A stretch of DNA of 64,000 bases from Scytalidium lignicola (lineage: Eukaryota; Ascomycota; Leotiomycetes). Within the stretch, counting starts at the first letter, position 1; each line of letters opens with the position of its first letter. The translations under genes were made by a program, and so were the position numbers. Below the pieces are notes generated by a model, which did not search any database, was not told the origin of the DNA, and was given only the letters and a program-made list of their open reading frames with translations. Positions 23,109 through 34,808 of this stretch are shown here, one piece after another. The stretch spans positions 62,001-126,000 of the forward strand of contig NCSJ02000099.1 in the NCBI GenBank assembly GCA_002812745.2, read 5' to 3'.

Positions 23109-25214
23109 GTTGCTGAATTGATAATAATACTTTTGTCTAAATGGATTAAAGAGAAAAGTGAAATGGAGATGTATCTTCAAATCCATGAGAGTATACCCCT
23201 ATATATAATCATTTCTGCAAACATCTGTTATCCATAAGCCCCTCTTTAATCGTGTGATTCTTTGGTGCCGCTGGCAGTTGTGCACCCTCAGGTTTTTGTT
23301 TTCAGATACCGAACCCCATTTCCATATCCAGCTTGCCCTACCTTGCTACAATTCTTCTGTAGGACAACTCCAGAAATACCGTTTGCTTAAGAAAATCTCC
23401 ATCGCCGAGCTTCATCCGTTGTGTAACGCTTCTGTCAGCATATACATCGCAGAATCAAACACCGAAAGTTGAATTTAAACCAGAACAGCAAGTTGGTTGC
23501 GTAATACAGTGGAAATATTTATGGGATGGTAATATTACCTGTCATTTGAATACCGAGTTGTATCCGCCACTCCAACATACAATTGCAAGACGGTACGATA
23601 GGTATTATTAATTATGAAACTTGATCAACGGGGTTTGATATGCAAGGCGGGGTTTGCGCTGATATTCTTCACGATCTGCACATTGACCGTTGCTTCTGAC
23701 TATGTTTCTTCATTAGCTCCCAACCATTGACTTCTAGTTTAAAGGCAATGGTCTAGAGTAGTTAGAATTAGTGGAATGCTACTCCCAATTGAGTTCTTAG
23801 ACCTTTAGCTGCTATAGTTTTATAATGTTTCAGTTATTAGGCTAGATTTTTTTAAATTATAACCACCTCCAAACTACTTAGAAATGACATCGATAAAGAT
23901 AATAGCATATGCTATGACAATTCTAACTGTTCAAATGTGTCGCATTTGATTCTGTTGTCAGATTATAATGAATAATGACTTCGACGATGGTATAATCACT
24001 CAACCACCCTGGGCACGGCCGACCTTTTACTGCACACTTCGTCACGAGGCAAATTTCCGTATTACTTCTCGAAGAAAAAGTGCCCGAGTACTGCATAAAT
24101 ACCAATGTTGATCAACACCTTCCACGGAATTCTGTCCACTCGGCAAAGAAGAGATCGGGATTTGAAATCGAAAATTTGGTCATAAGACTCCGGCATATTG
24201 ACTTTTTATTAGACGGTATTTGAGTATTTATAATAATTGAGGGGTTTGTAAATCCTGGCAGGCCGGATAGAAACTGAATCTTTTGAGAGGGGTAGGGAAC
24301 CCGGACCGCAGCGGACTGATCCGAGGTGGCGATATTGCCGTAGCGTCATCTCCCACAGGCTAGCCGTACACGGTTTATCGGGCTTCCTTTCAGTGAACCA
24401 TTAGATGGGGACCCTTCAGTCTATCAGCTATAGGAGATCTTGATTTGGAGATAGTTATGATTACAAGATCAACAAACTCAATCTAACCAATTACCTTGTC
24501 TGAATGGAGTCCCCATTCCCCCAGAAACCTTGTTATCGTCCTATCCGAATTGTCGGGCCCGAATCATGCAATCTAGACGTCTGGTGTGGATTGAGTGGTG
24601 GTCTTGCTAAGGTTATTTTGTCAAAATCTTTAGTATCGAATAGTTCAATATTGTTAGTGGCTGTGCAGTGTGGCAACATTCGACCAATTTACACCATTCA
24701 ATATCTTATCAACCCTAAATATGATTTGCGACTATTGAAAAGTCTAAGCGCCGTCGAGTTCTAGGCAAATCTAGATCGTGAAAAAATGGCTGGTTCAGTG
24801 AGTTCAGGGCTTGCGGCTGAACTGCGCAAAAGCAAGCATCGCCAAGTCGGGACAAGCCTTCTTAGCGTTCTGAAACATTGGAATTTTATTGAATCAAGAG
24901 GCTTGCTCTAAAAATTCTGACTGGTAGAGATGTGATGTAGCGAAGATAGAATGCCTCAGATGTCAGCTGGACGACTTGCATTTTTAGGAGAAGACAGTTC
25001 AGCGGAGCAGGATAGGACTGCTAGTGGCTGAGACTAATTGCACACATTTCTCTGGTACCGGCGACTATTAATAAGGTATAAAGAGCTTATTATGGAGTAC
25101 TAAACTATATATACTATAAAACCTTGTCGTCGCTTCATCGTTCTTTGTTGGTCAGTCTTTGTAAAATCATCTACTACAATTATTGACCACCCTTCTACGA
25201 CCAAGCAAGCTGAT
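23109..25214. other. 2.1-kb intergenic region
   Basis: Promoters of cyanide hydratase (minus) and the small membrane protein (plus). No further gene, RNA or repeat is recognised; an open frame at 24504-24764 has no domain. Confidence 0.55.
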
Positions 25215-25711
25215 ATGGCTCCTTACCATCATTCCTCACATCTCTCAGCTGGAGCTGGAGGTGGTATCGGTATTGTTGGTTTAATTGTCATCGTCGCTTC
25301 TATCATCTTTATTTGTGTTGCGATCTCTGAACATAAGAAAGGTAATACCATTTCCTCATTGACTGTATTCCGGACACAATCCCTAAGATTTTAAGGAAGC
25401 AATCGAGCCTTGATGTTAACACCTCTCTAGCCAAACAGCTCCAAGCGTCCCATAACATTCCTATATCTTGGTCCCACATTCTCGGGAAAGCAGCGCTGTA
25501 CGCTCTCACATTTGGATTGGCATCCTGCTTATGTGCAGAATGCTGCGGGATAACTGGGGATGATGGAAATGCCCCTGCTCAGCAACCCCAGATGGATCAA
25601 ACCGGCGATGGATTTGTGTCTGATCCCATGATGCCGCCACCTCAGCCAACTTTCCAACCACAGATGGATTGGACTCCAGTACAATCTGCGGCGCAGGATC
25701 CTGTTTTATGA
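25215..25711 (+). CDS. Small two-helix membrane protein with Pro/Gln/Met-rich tail, unknown function
   Basis: Two exons, 25215-25341 and 25431-25711, with an 89-bp intron (GTAATA..CTCTCTAG, GTTAAC branch) give 135 aa. A His/Ser-rich start (MAPYHHSSHLSAGAGGG) leads into a strong transmembrane helix (IGIVGLIVIVASIIFICVAI). A short basic loop (SEHKKAKQLQ) and a second hydrophobic segment (LGKAALYALTFGLASCLCAECC) with clustered cysteines follow, then a soluble tail rich in Pro, Gln, Met and Asp (PQMDQTGDGFVSDPMMPPPQ). No known domain is recognised. The splice is my model: it removes all stops and gives a balanced membrane topology, but other acceptors end in early stops. The cysteine cluster may be palmitoylated. 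Confidence 0.6.
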
Positions 25712-26734
25712 TATGACCAGATGTTAGCTCGAATAATATTACTTGAGAAGTCAAATGGGAAAATGAATTATAGTCTAGAACACTTTTAGTGTCTCAGCCA
25801 TGCGATACAGTTTTAAAATGATGAAGTTATACTTATGAATCGGAAACTCTTCAAAGTATCTAGTAAAAGTATCTGGAACTAGGTCTTGAAGTTGTGACAG
25901 ATTCATATCCATATCCTCGCCACTGTTAATTTAACAAGGATTGGGCTACTAAACCTGCATTCTGACAGAGAAGATTTGTAGATCCAAGACAATGTTGACA
26001 TTGAAGAAGACCTGGTACTATGGGATGTCCAACGGATGCATATAGTTTCGTTGAATAATTGGATGACAAAGTCAGTTTATGTTATGGAATTCTCAATTCT
26101 CAGTACTGATGGATAAATGATGACCTAGACTGTGCGGAGATCCTTAAATCTTTCAGAGCATTGCTACAANCCATACCTCTTTTTTTTTGAGTACTATATC
26201 TAATGTTGAATTAAGCACAGCAAGAGGTTGCGTAATCGGGGTTACTCAAATATATTGTGGTGTTATAGTGTAGCTACGTACGTACAAGTGAAGCTAACTA
26301 CTAGAAAGGGAAGTCACGTGTAATAGGTGAAACGTGGTGCCTAAGGTGGCAACTAGGATATCACAACATCTAATCTAATTTTATATTCCGGTCGGTATAT
26401 ATAAATTATCATGCTCACTTTCTCTGTCAGGCTCTCCTATTATCTCCGGCCCAGTTTTTTTTATTTTATCTTTTCTCCCTCTTCAAAAAATGAATCTTAG
26501 CGTCTGCAAATCCATGCCTCTAAGATAATACTATTGCCTTCTTAGAAGAAGTAAACTACGATCCAATCTATTTGAAAATACCAAGTTTAATGGAGACGCC
26601 CCTCAAAGGTATCCTATCGAACTGTAAAATCCACAACACGAGCTACCCTATTCATTTCACATAGACATACATGGACCAAGAAAGACAGAGGTCAGGTAGT
26701 GCTACTATAACGGCGTATACGTAGTGCTTTAGGT
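25712..26734. other. Intergenic
   Basis: Moderately AT-rich with an N at 26170. No gene recognised. Confidence 0.5.
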
Positions 26735-27070
26735 GGGCAAATATCCGAGGAAGCGAAGTTCCAGTTATTGGGGATGGGGGTTGTATGTCGGATCCTTGTT
26801 GGTATGCTATCCTTGGTAAGTTGACACATAAAATCTATTCTGCTGGTCTTAATCTTGAAGGTGTGCATCTACTCCACGCAGACTCTGTATATTGCGAGAA
26901 CTTCCACGCCTCTAATATTTATGTGAGACTGCAGTAAATATCTGTCAAAGTTCATGGCGATCGTAAAGCAGTGGGGAGAGGAGCCACCGCTGAAGAAGTA
27001 TGTACTAGCTTAAATGGTGAATAAGTAATGGGTATCACTTGTACAAATGGAACTATCAAAGTACATTGAT
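26735..27070 (+). pseudogene. Decayed 3' end of a second GH28 pectinase gene
   Basis: Scattered blocks on the plus strand match the C-terminal part of the GH28 enzyme encoded at 19,585. WANIRGSEVPVIGDGGCMSDPCWY (written here as WANIRGS..DGGCMSDPCWY) parallels [19 protein letters not shown], followed by an apparent GTAAG donor. DSVYCENFHASNIYV parallels the [19 protein letters not shown] block, and GITCTNGT parallels GFYCTNGT. Stops (for example right after IYVRLQ) and gaps separate the blocks, and no catalytic region is found upstream. It is a relic, not an active gene. The extra splice-like border suggests it came from an intron-containing relative and not from a simple copy of the intronless gene. 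Confidence 0.75.
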
Positions 27071-28257
27071 TATTATAGAGCCGTAAATATTAGTACTTAT
27101 TTTATAGTTTCTGAAATACTAATATACAAGAACTTACGAAAGCACTCTTAAACAAAGCCTACAAATCCAAAGCAATATATTTACATTATATACTAAGTCT
27201 GCCAGTTCCGATACAGTTCAAGACAGCTGAATGAGACGAGTGTACTCTGTAAAACAATTTAACCCTATTCTCAGGTCAAGTTAATAGATTGGAAATCGGA
27301 TATAGATGCGTGTTATATCCCCTATCAGGGCTTAAACTCCAATTTAGAGTCTCCAAATAATGTACTTGAAGGATCTGGCCAACACCACTCCACTCCACTC
27401 TAGTCTAGACGTCCAGTATGTACTCTCAACATCGGGTATCCCAACCATTGTGCATGTTTCGGAAACTGCTAGTTAAGCTTGTAGTATAGACACTCGTTTG
27501 GTTTCCAAATCGGCTCTCACACTAGGGTGAAACCTTACTACTACAAATGGGTATTATATGAAGTCAATTGTCTCAAATATTGACCCACAGTGTAGTCCGT
27601 GGAGTGACTTGGATCAGAAAATATTCATTTCCAGGTTATAGAGGTTTCAGATTGTCTAGACAGAGTCAGGTGATACTAAAGAATGCAAAATAGTATGGAA
27701 CTATGGCTAAGTTGACAAATCACAGTATGATAGCAGACAAGTCGAAGCGTCATAATGGGTCCAGCGGTGCAACATGTGCTAGATGACAATACAGCTTCCG
27801 TCAAATCCAGATGATTCGTCTTACCTAGTAGAGAGCAGTTTTTAATGGAAGGGCATTTTACTTCATTTGCTATCATGTAAGCATGTATTGTGCTCTAAGC
27901 GCCAAAGTAAGATTATTATGCAATAGATGTTACAAGGTCACGATAAATTCAAAGATCAGGTTTATAGGTTCCAGTATCAAATGTTCCGAGCAAAGCGTAC
28001 CCTCTTCAATTAATTGCTTAAACAATAATATATACATGGTTACACGTTTACAAGCATATACAATATATACTTGTTTAAGAAAAACAGCTTCGATTGGGAA
28101 AAGTAAAATCCACCACCTCAAACCGAGAGTGCATGTTTGGATTATCTGCAAGAAAATTAAACCCCTAAAGTAGAATGTCCCTTCCTGTTTGAATACAAAC
28201 GACGCTCAGCAACTATTAAAGCGTATCTAATGTGAGAAGAGCTGAGAAGATATGCAC
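27071..28257. other. Intergenic
   Basis: No gene is recognised. Short frames near 27,676-28,173 on both strands lack domains. Confidence 0.5.
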
Positions 28258-28838
28258 TTAGAGGTTAAGGTTTAAGCCTCCGAGAGTGAGAGGAACATTG
28301 ATGGCAGCACCATTGCTAGAAGTGCAGAGTTGAGTCTAGAGCACAATTTGTTAGTATATGTAAGGGCAGTCGATAAAGGGAGGTGACTTACTCCGCTTTT
28401 ATTGGAGCAGCAGACGGTCTGAGTGCTGCAAGTAGAGCCAGCACCCATGACGGATTGGACAATGCAGTCCAAGGCAAGGAGTCCGGTATTGGAGGACTGA
28501 GTACAGCAGTATTGCTCACTGTCAGTAGGGCAATTGGCATCTGCAGTACCGTTGTCACCGCCAGTAGAAGTAGAACCACCACCAGCAGCAGTGGTGCCGC
28601 CAGTGCTGCCAGCTGGGGGAGGGGGGTTGACAAGGCCAGAAGGAAGGGCAGCAAGAGCGCTGGCTACGCTGCCGAGGACACCAGTGACATCGCCGAGAAG
28701 ACCAGTGATGGGGTCAGTGCCTGATCCTCCAGTGACCCCGCCGAGAAGACCGGTGATGGCGTCAAGTTGAGGTGCTGGGCTCGCATTTGCAGCGAGAATG
28801 GAGAGAGTGAGGGCAACGATGCTGGACTTGAACTGCAT
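28258..28838 (-). CDS. Hydrophobin (class I-like, Gly-rich N-terminus)
   Basis: A small secreted amphipathic protein that would coat hyphae or spores. Two exons, 28838-28392 and 28335-28258, with a 56-bp intron give 174 aa. An in-frame ATG at 28868 adds ten residues, but the signal peptide MQFKSSIVALTLSILAANAS fits the start at 28838. All eight hydrophobin cysteines are present: C-x7-CC-x12-C-x11-C-x5-CC-x8-C. The C5-x5-C6C7 spacing is class I-like, but the C3-x12-C4 loop is shorter than in typical class I and close to class II. Between the signal and the cysteine core is a Gly/Leu/Thr-rich segment with repeated ITGLLG and VTG units and a Pro/Gly/Ser stretch. The protein ends in a hydrophobic INVPLTLGGLNLNL. 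Confidence 0.92.
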
Positions 28839-30727
28839 TTTGACGGTTTTTGAGGTGCTAATCCGCAATTGTGGACTTAAATTAAGTGGTTGGTTAATGG
28901 AAGTAAAGAGTGTGAAGCTTTTTATGAAGACGCTTTGAGAACTCGGATGAGGATGAGGATGATAAGAAGAAGAACATTGGCGACGAGCAACCTGTTCTTA
29001 TAGAAAATGTAGGTGATTTAGAGTAGAGTCCTGTTTCTCCCAAGATGGTCATGACTGTCAAAGCAATCTTTGTTATTCATCTCGCTTCTAGCCTAGATTG
29101 CTGCAACAGTCAACGTAACCAATATTAGCTGCATGCGAATCCAAGAAATTGAAGGTGTGGAAATTGACAGTATCATTTACCAAGTTGTGTGTCAACATCG
29201 TGCAGTATGTGTTTCTGGGCAATGCGCACGAACCTGCGCTGTAGATAACATGTCCCTTTCAGCTTAGTCCTTAGAAGTGACCCTAAAAGTCGCAGAAGAC
29301 TCATTCATTTCTCATCATTCACGACCAATTGATTGTTGATCCACATTTACTAACCACTGTAATGCACTGGAACCTGCGTTTTGTAGGGTCTTGGATCCTG
29401 AGACCCCAGCGACTAGCCTTATTACGTACGTACATAGAACACTCAGCAATGAGCGTGACTTGGTATGTACTCCTAAGGGAGGTTTAAAGGTGTGAATGTT
29501 GTATGGGATAGAATTTAATACAAATACTCTGCTGAATTCCTCATTCCAATCTCAATTTTCTGTTTATTGACATCTCATACTCGGTCGCAGTTATCAATTA
29601 AATTGACATCTGCGCAGCATCTACTAGATTTACGCGAAATATGAGACTAGTCGTTCTAGTCATACTACACATAGCATTACTCAATGGTGTAAGTAACTGT
29701 TAGGTATTAGCAGTTATAAGTTGCACCGATCAGCTAGATATTTTGGAAATCATATTTCATCCAATCTCCTTTGAAAGCAAATGGCCTACATCTCTTCCGC
29801 ATCTATTTGGTTAATGTTCTGCTATACACACTATAGAACCCCATTCAATCGCCTTTGCCTGCAGTTGTGAATGATGCATAATACCTGTTGTCACATCGCC
29901 TTCATATACATCTGCTTGTGCCTAGTAAAAATAAGCGTAGACTAAATATGATCAATCCTTCAGGAAAATTATGTTATTATAGCTAGTGCTTGTGATCTTT
30001 TATTTCATAATTCCCGGAAACTTATCTAAATTGATCTATAACTCGCTAGTTGTAAACACGTGAATATTTCCATGCATTTTGTTGGAGAGGGAAATAATTT
30101 CATCTTCAATTTATTGAACGAATTCGTGAGCATACATCTCATGATAGTTAGGCCTAAGTAAGTCTTCGGGGCATATAGAATTAGAAAGCTAGTGGCACAA
30201 ACATTTAACACTTAAGAAGTACTGTAAGATCTCATATGGCGTTTTAAAGGTTATAATANTTTTTCTTTGAAAAGAAAATTAAAAATATTAAATAAACTTC
30301 CAAAATTCAATAACCCCACCAACTCAAATTCGAAAACGATGTACTTTACAAAATAACATTTGCAGTTATCTATAAAATTTAAAGCATCTATTTATAGATG
30401 CTAAAAGGCTGTGTTAAGAGTAAAACCTGTTTATATGGAGAATATGGTATTTGAGAGTCTAGGAGCCGGTTTTGGCAATTCTTAATTAGGCACACCACCT
30501 TACCTAAATCCACCAGTCTAAAAGATTGTCTAGCATATGTAATTTTTATGTCAAACCTCTGAGAAGTAACTTATTATTTAATAAGTCTAGTCCAGTTTGA
30601 GTCAACTGCTAAATTTGAAACTGTGTTTAAGTTTAGGATAGAAAACATAACTTGCATAATTGAATATCTTTTTTAACCAGAGCAATGGATAGTTGTGCAA
30701 AATGCTTTGTATAATTTTATACCTGAT
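28839..30727. other. 1.9-kb intergenic region between hydrophobin and transposon
   Basis: It contains the hydrophobin promoter. A short ATG frame near 29,641 would encode a signal-like peptide before a GTAAGT, but no continuing exon could be fixed, so no gene is called. Confidence 0.5.
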
Positions 30728-30729
30728 TA

Positions 30730-30785
30730 CACGTGATCCCGGCAATTTTCCCACTCCGGTAAATTTCCCACTTTTAGATTTAACA
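30730..30785. repeat. Left terminal inverted repeat of the Fot1/pogo-type element
   Basis: Begins CACGTGATCCCGGCAA and continues with TTTCCCACTCCGGTAAATTTCCC-like sequence. It matches the right end at about 32,826-32,881 read on the opposite strand, with a few C/T differences. Confidence 0.88.
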
Positions 30786-32825
30786 ACACCACACTTCCAA
30801 ATATTATAACTCAACAACCAAAGCTTAATTTGAATTGAAATTGATAAATTTGCTATATTAAAACATGTAGATTACAATGCATGCCTTAAATATTAAATAT
30901 TATGTAATTTTGTGGCATAATTGCCCCTCTAATAAAAATTGCCTCCGTACCTCATCTATTCAAATCACACCACAATACTCACTTAAGAAGCCTTTGGTGT
31001 AGCTCTCTTGCGTGTAGCAGCCTTCTTAGCCTTCCTTTGAGTGGCCAGGAGCTGCCTTTCTAAGGCTTTCTGCATTTGCTCTTCCTCCTTGGCTTGTTTT
31101 TTGAGTAAAGCTTCCTTAGCCTTTTGCTCTTTGACTAACTATCGCTCTAATTGCTTTCTAACCTTCTCTGCTTCCAATTGCTTGCCTTTATTCTTTACAA
31201 CTAGCCTTTTTGCTATTGTAACTTCCTTCTTTGCCTCTTCCTATGCTTCTTTTTAGGCTAATAAGGCTTTAGCTTTCAAGACTTCCTCTGTACTGAACCA
31301 TTGAGCTTCACCTACCTGTTCCCCACAAAGGTTAAGACGTTGAGAGCATGCATTCTTCTTCTTTTGCATCTTCAGAACTCTGACTAACCCTTTATTTGAG
31401 TGTTGGGCAATACTAAGCTTTGCTGAAAGCTTATAATTGGCATTCATAATATGTTGTAGCTTAATGGAGGAAGGACTCCGTATATAGGACTTTTGCATAC
31501 ACTTAATACCTTTACAGGTTATAAGAGTCTCTAGGATTATTTGGCTTGTTGTAAAAGGTGTATTTAGCTTTGGAAACACCTTTTCAAGAATAGTAGAAAG
31601 CTTAATTGGCTATATGCCAGTCTTTTCAAATGCTAAAGTAATATTCTCCACTGTGAAACTTTGTAGCTAGGAAGGCTAAAACATACTCCAAATCAAAGTC
31701 TTTGACATGGAAACCCTTCCAATTCCATCTTGCATTAACTTGTTCTGTTTCTCTGAATAAGCTAAAGATAATAGGAGAAATAACCCAACATCTAAAGGCT
31801 GTAAACGATGAGTAGTATAAGGTAGAAGAACTATCACAATTATCTTATGGCTATGTGCAAAATCAATAAACCTCATATTGACATAGCTAGAATGCTTATC
31901 AACAATAAGTAGACGATATCTCCTATTAGCTTGAGCTCTAGTTTAAGGCTTAAATACTTGCTTTAGCCATTGGTAACCTAAAACATCATAACTTCACCTA
32001 TTTGTAGAAAAGGTGAAAAATACTTTATCACCAGGTTTTAAGTCTTGTATCCAATTAGTTCGAAGATCTTCTGATTCCCCTTGATATATAAGGCCTAGTA
32101 GAAGAACTTTTCTAGTTGCTAAGATATATGCTAGTATTATAAGGAATTCTCTACTCTTATCTTGTACACTGTGAACTCTACTGGTTTTAAGAGCTTTGAC
32201 AAACATAATTCTTTTAGAAGATTTCATAAAGCTTAATAAAAACCCCTTCTCATTGATATTGTATATGTTTTCAAGCTTAATACGATGTTTTTCAATGCCG
32301 GAGGATAGCTACATAAGCTTCGGTTAATAATTGACTACTAAGACTTACAATAACTTATAATATATAAAATAATACTTAACTAGTTGATAAAAATGCTCAA
32401 ATATAGGCTTATATTCGGATTTGACTCTATGGTAATCCATATTCCTTAAATAAATACTACTAATCTCTTCCTTGTGACGCTTCACAAATTGCCCTACCCA
32501 GTTCTTCCTTACAGGCCCTTGTATAATCTCCTCTGCCATATTATGAACAATCTGACTGGTTGGTGGTATTCCTAGGTCTGTGAGATAGTTGATATGCTTG
32601 ATTAAAACACTCTCTTAGGCGTTATTAAGACGTTGCCTATGTGTAGACATAGCAGTCTCCATAGAGGTGTGTTGACCTTTATATCGCTTTGCAAGAGTTG
32701 TGCGCTCAAGGCCATATTTTTTAGCTGTAGCACTAAAATTAGGCTTCTTTTGCGATTTCAAATCTGCAATTGCTTCTTGAATTGAAGCTTCGTTGACCTT
32801 CATACTGGTGGTTGAAGTGTGGTGG

Positions 32826-32881
32826 TCAGGGGCAAAAAAGTGGGAAATTTGCCGGGGTGGGAAAGTTGCCGGGATCACGTG
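32826..32881. repeat. Right terminal inverted repeat of the Fot1/pogo-type element
   Basis: Read on the minus strand it begins CACGTGATCCCGGCAA and keeps more G/C than the left copy, as expected if the left copy suffered more C-to-T change. Confidence 0.88.
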
Positions 32882-32883
32882 TA

Positions 32884-33486
32884 TTATTAATTATTGAAAT
32901 GCACTTCGTTAATACTCCTGTGAAGTATCAAGAGCAAGCCTAGCATCAGAACACCGCCACCAGTACTTGGACAGCACGCAGATAAGGCTTTGAAAGACAT
33001 TCTAGGCCTGTATGATTCAGAAATCGAAATTTTAAAGCTCAAGAGAGTCTTCTTTGCGCCTCACCAATAATTAAAGGGGATTTGGAGAAATTTATGCAGG
33101 GTGTCCGATAACTTATACCGAGAATTTACCGAGTTGATTTCGCTTCCATTATCGATCAGACCTGCTTAATTATATCCTGATCGTTGCCGAACGCCTGCGT
33201 GGCTGATGATGTAATTGGGCTATCCTGGCGATCCTGGCACCCCATTTCGCTCTTGTTTACTATCCATTCTCATTTGCTGGGTTGAACAAGGATCAAACAG
33301 TCACTTTATGGCTTCCTCCGCCGCAGTTATCAGTTCTACTCTTATCAGACTCCTGATCAGTGCCATATGAGATAGCTGCCCGAATGTGTGGAGAGGAGGT
33401 AGAGTGAAAGGACTCACTTTACTTCACTATAGATAACTTAAAACATTTAAGACAAAAGACTTCTATTTTGTGTAGTGAGATCACAT
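32884..33486. other. Intergenic, transposon to the six-gene block
   Basis: No gene is recognised. Confidence 0.5.
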
Positions 33487-34808
33487 TTATTCAACTTCAC
33501 GTACAGCAAACTTGAACATCTCGTTAGAGGGAATGGCACTCTCATTGACCAATTTCTCTGCTGTCTCATATCCTGCCCCAGGGACGCGGTACTCTAGCCT
33601 CTTGCCAGTTTCAGGCTTCGGGCCATTGGGCAAAGCATAGGGAATAGGGAGATACTTAGGCATGAGTCCTAGTTGGAAGAGGACCGTCAACTGATCCCAA
33701 GCAATGTGCTCATGATAGAGCCTGTCGCCTCGAATATTTACGATTGAAGTGAATGGGATCCGTAACTTTTTGCCAGTTGGTGGAATGCCAGGAATGCTAT
33801 TGTATCAAGAATAGAAGTAAGCAAATTGGTTAGTGTCTCTCGTGATAGTGACGGTTAGCATTGTGACTTACAGCCAATCAACCATTTTATCATGCGTGAA
33901 GGTAAAAATGAACTCATCCACAACTCGATCGATACCTACAGTCCGGCTAACGAGATTAAGCTCGGTGTCATCGGGGTTATTGAAAATAAAATGATTCGCG
34001 TAGAAGGATGTAAGGTTTTGACGACCGATACCTCCAGTTATTGTTGGGATGTGATTGACATATGGTTCTTGTACCATGGTGCTCATTGTATTTTCGACTG
34101 AGCGGTTCTCGAACTCGAAATTTGTATGCTCTTCCCAAATTGCTTCTAGGTCGAACCAGGGGCCATCGAGCTGTTTCTTTAAGAATTCCAGAGACCGAGT
34201 ATGAGCAACAGCTGCAGATGCTGACAAGAATTCCTTGTGCGAAGGAAGAACAAATGATACAGACTGAGCCTCAGGATAGCGATATACGACTTCGTTTCCC
34301 GCTACTGATTTCATGCCCTTCTCTGCTAGATGGTAGACATGAGGCTTTTTACATAATTGCGGGAGAACACCGTAAGAGACGATGGCTTTGATCTTTCCAC
34401 TACCATCAATTGCTTCAGTCAAGCCAGAAACACTGGGTGGTGAATAAACTATTTTGTGTCAGTCAAGCAATCCTCCTAAATGAGACTGTCAATAGGCGTA
34501 TTACCTATCATGCCACATTTGGATTTATCACTACATTTATCATGGCTCACCAATGCATCAATTGCTTGTCGCAATTCTTCCTTGATCGTGGCATGGCCAT
34601 CTGACACCTCTAACTGGGCAACGACATAACCCTCCTCAGCCCACTTTTGAAGCGGTTCTGGGTCCAAGCTGGCTTGGGTATTCAGGGTATTGGACTGGAT
34701 TACTGGCCGGAGGATCAACAGCCCAGGCCCATGGCCTAAACGAGACAATGGTGCTTGGATTGTCAAGTTCGATGTAAGCTTTACCGGTTGAGCTGAGGGA
34801 AGGGCCAT
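33487..34808 (-). CDS. Dienelactone-hydrolase-like / SnoaL-like two-part protein
   Basis: Three exons, 34808-34505, 34448-33872 and 33796-33487, give 396 aa. The N-terminal half (GPGLLILRPVIQS, DGSGKIKAIVSYGVLPQ) resembles fungal carboxymethylenebutenolidase-like proteins, in which the hydrolase catalytic residues are often degenerate; I see no clear GxCxG/GxSxG nucleophile. The C-terminal half (HIPTITGGIGRQNLTSFYANHF, VGIDRVVDEFIFTFTHDKMVDWL, PFTSIVNIRGDRLYHEHIAWDQ) is a SnoaL-like/NTF2 barrel, a fold used by polyketide cyclases and small hydratases. The first acceptor is chosen at AAAATAG, because the next AG gives an early stop. Its place at the edge of the six-gene block suggests a role on a ring-opened or lactone intermediate; this is inference. 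CGG-N2-CGG motifs lie upstream. Confidence 0.85.

Larger units (their letters stand above)
30730..32881 (-). mobile_element. Fot1/pogo-type (Tc1/mariner superfamily) DNA transposon, inactivated
   Basis: A 2,152-bp element bounded by inverted repeats that start CACGTGATCCCGGCAA, with a TA duplication on each side (30728-30729 and 32882-32883). One minus-strand transposase can be followed almost end to end. It has an N-terminal helix-turn-helix (NFSATAKKYGLERTTLAKRY), a CENP-B-like second DNA-binding part (GPVRKNWVGQFVKRHKEEI), and DDE regions YNINEKGF (Asp replaced by Asn), LLIVDKHSSYVN and LPYTTHRLQPLDVGLF. About five in-frame TAA/TAG codons and the Asp-to-Asn change fit C-to-T (RIP-like) damage. 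It is the best-preserved transposon in the window. It has no cargo. Confidence 0.9.

Noticed and set aside
24504..24764. 86-codon plus-strand frame
   Set aside because: No domain, no splice context, atypical composition.
28383..28770. Long open frames on the plus strand opposite the hydrophobin gene
   Set aside because: They mirror the GC-rich, repetitive hydrophobin coding sequence, have no domain, and the minus-strand gene explains the openness.
29641..29700. Possible small secreted protein start (MRLVVLVILHIALLNG then GTAAGT)
   Set aside because: Signal-like, but no second exon with a supported acceptor and stop could be fixed.
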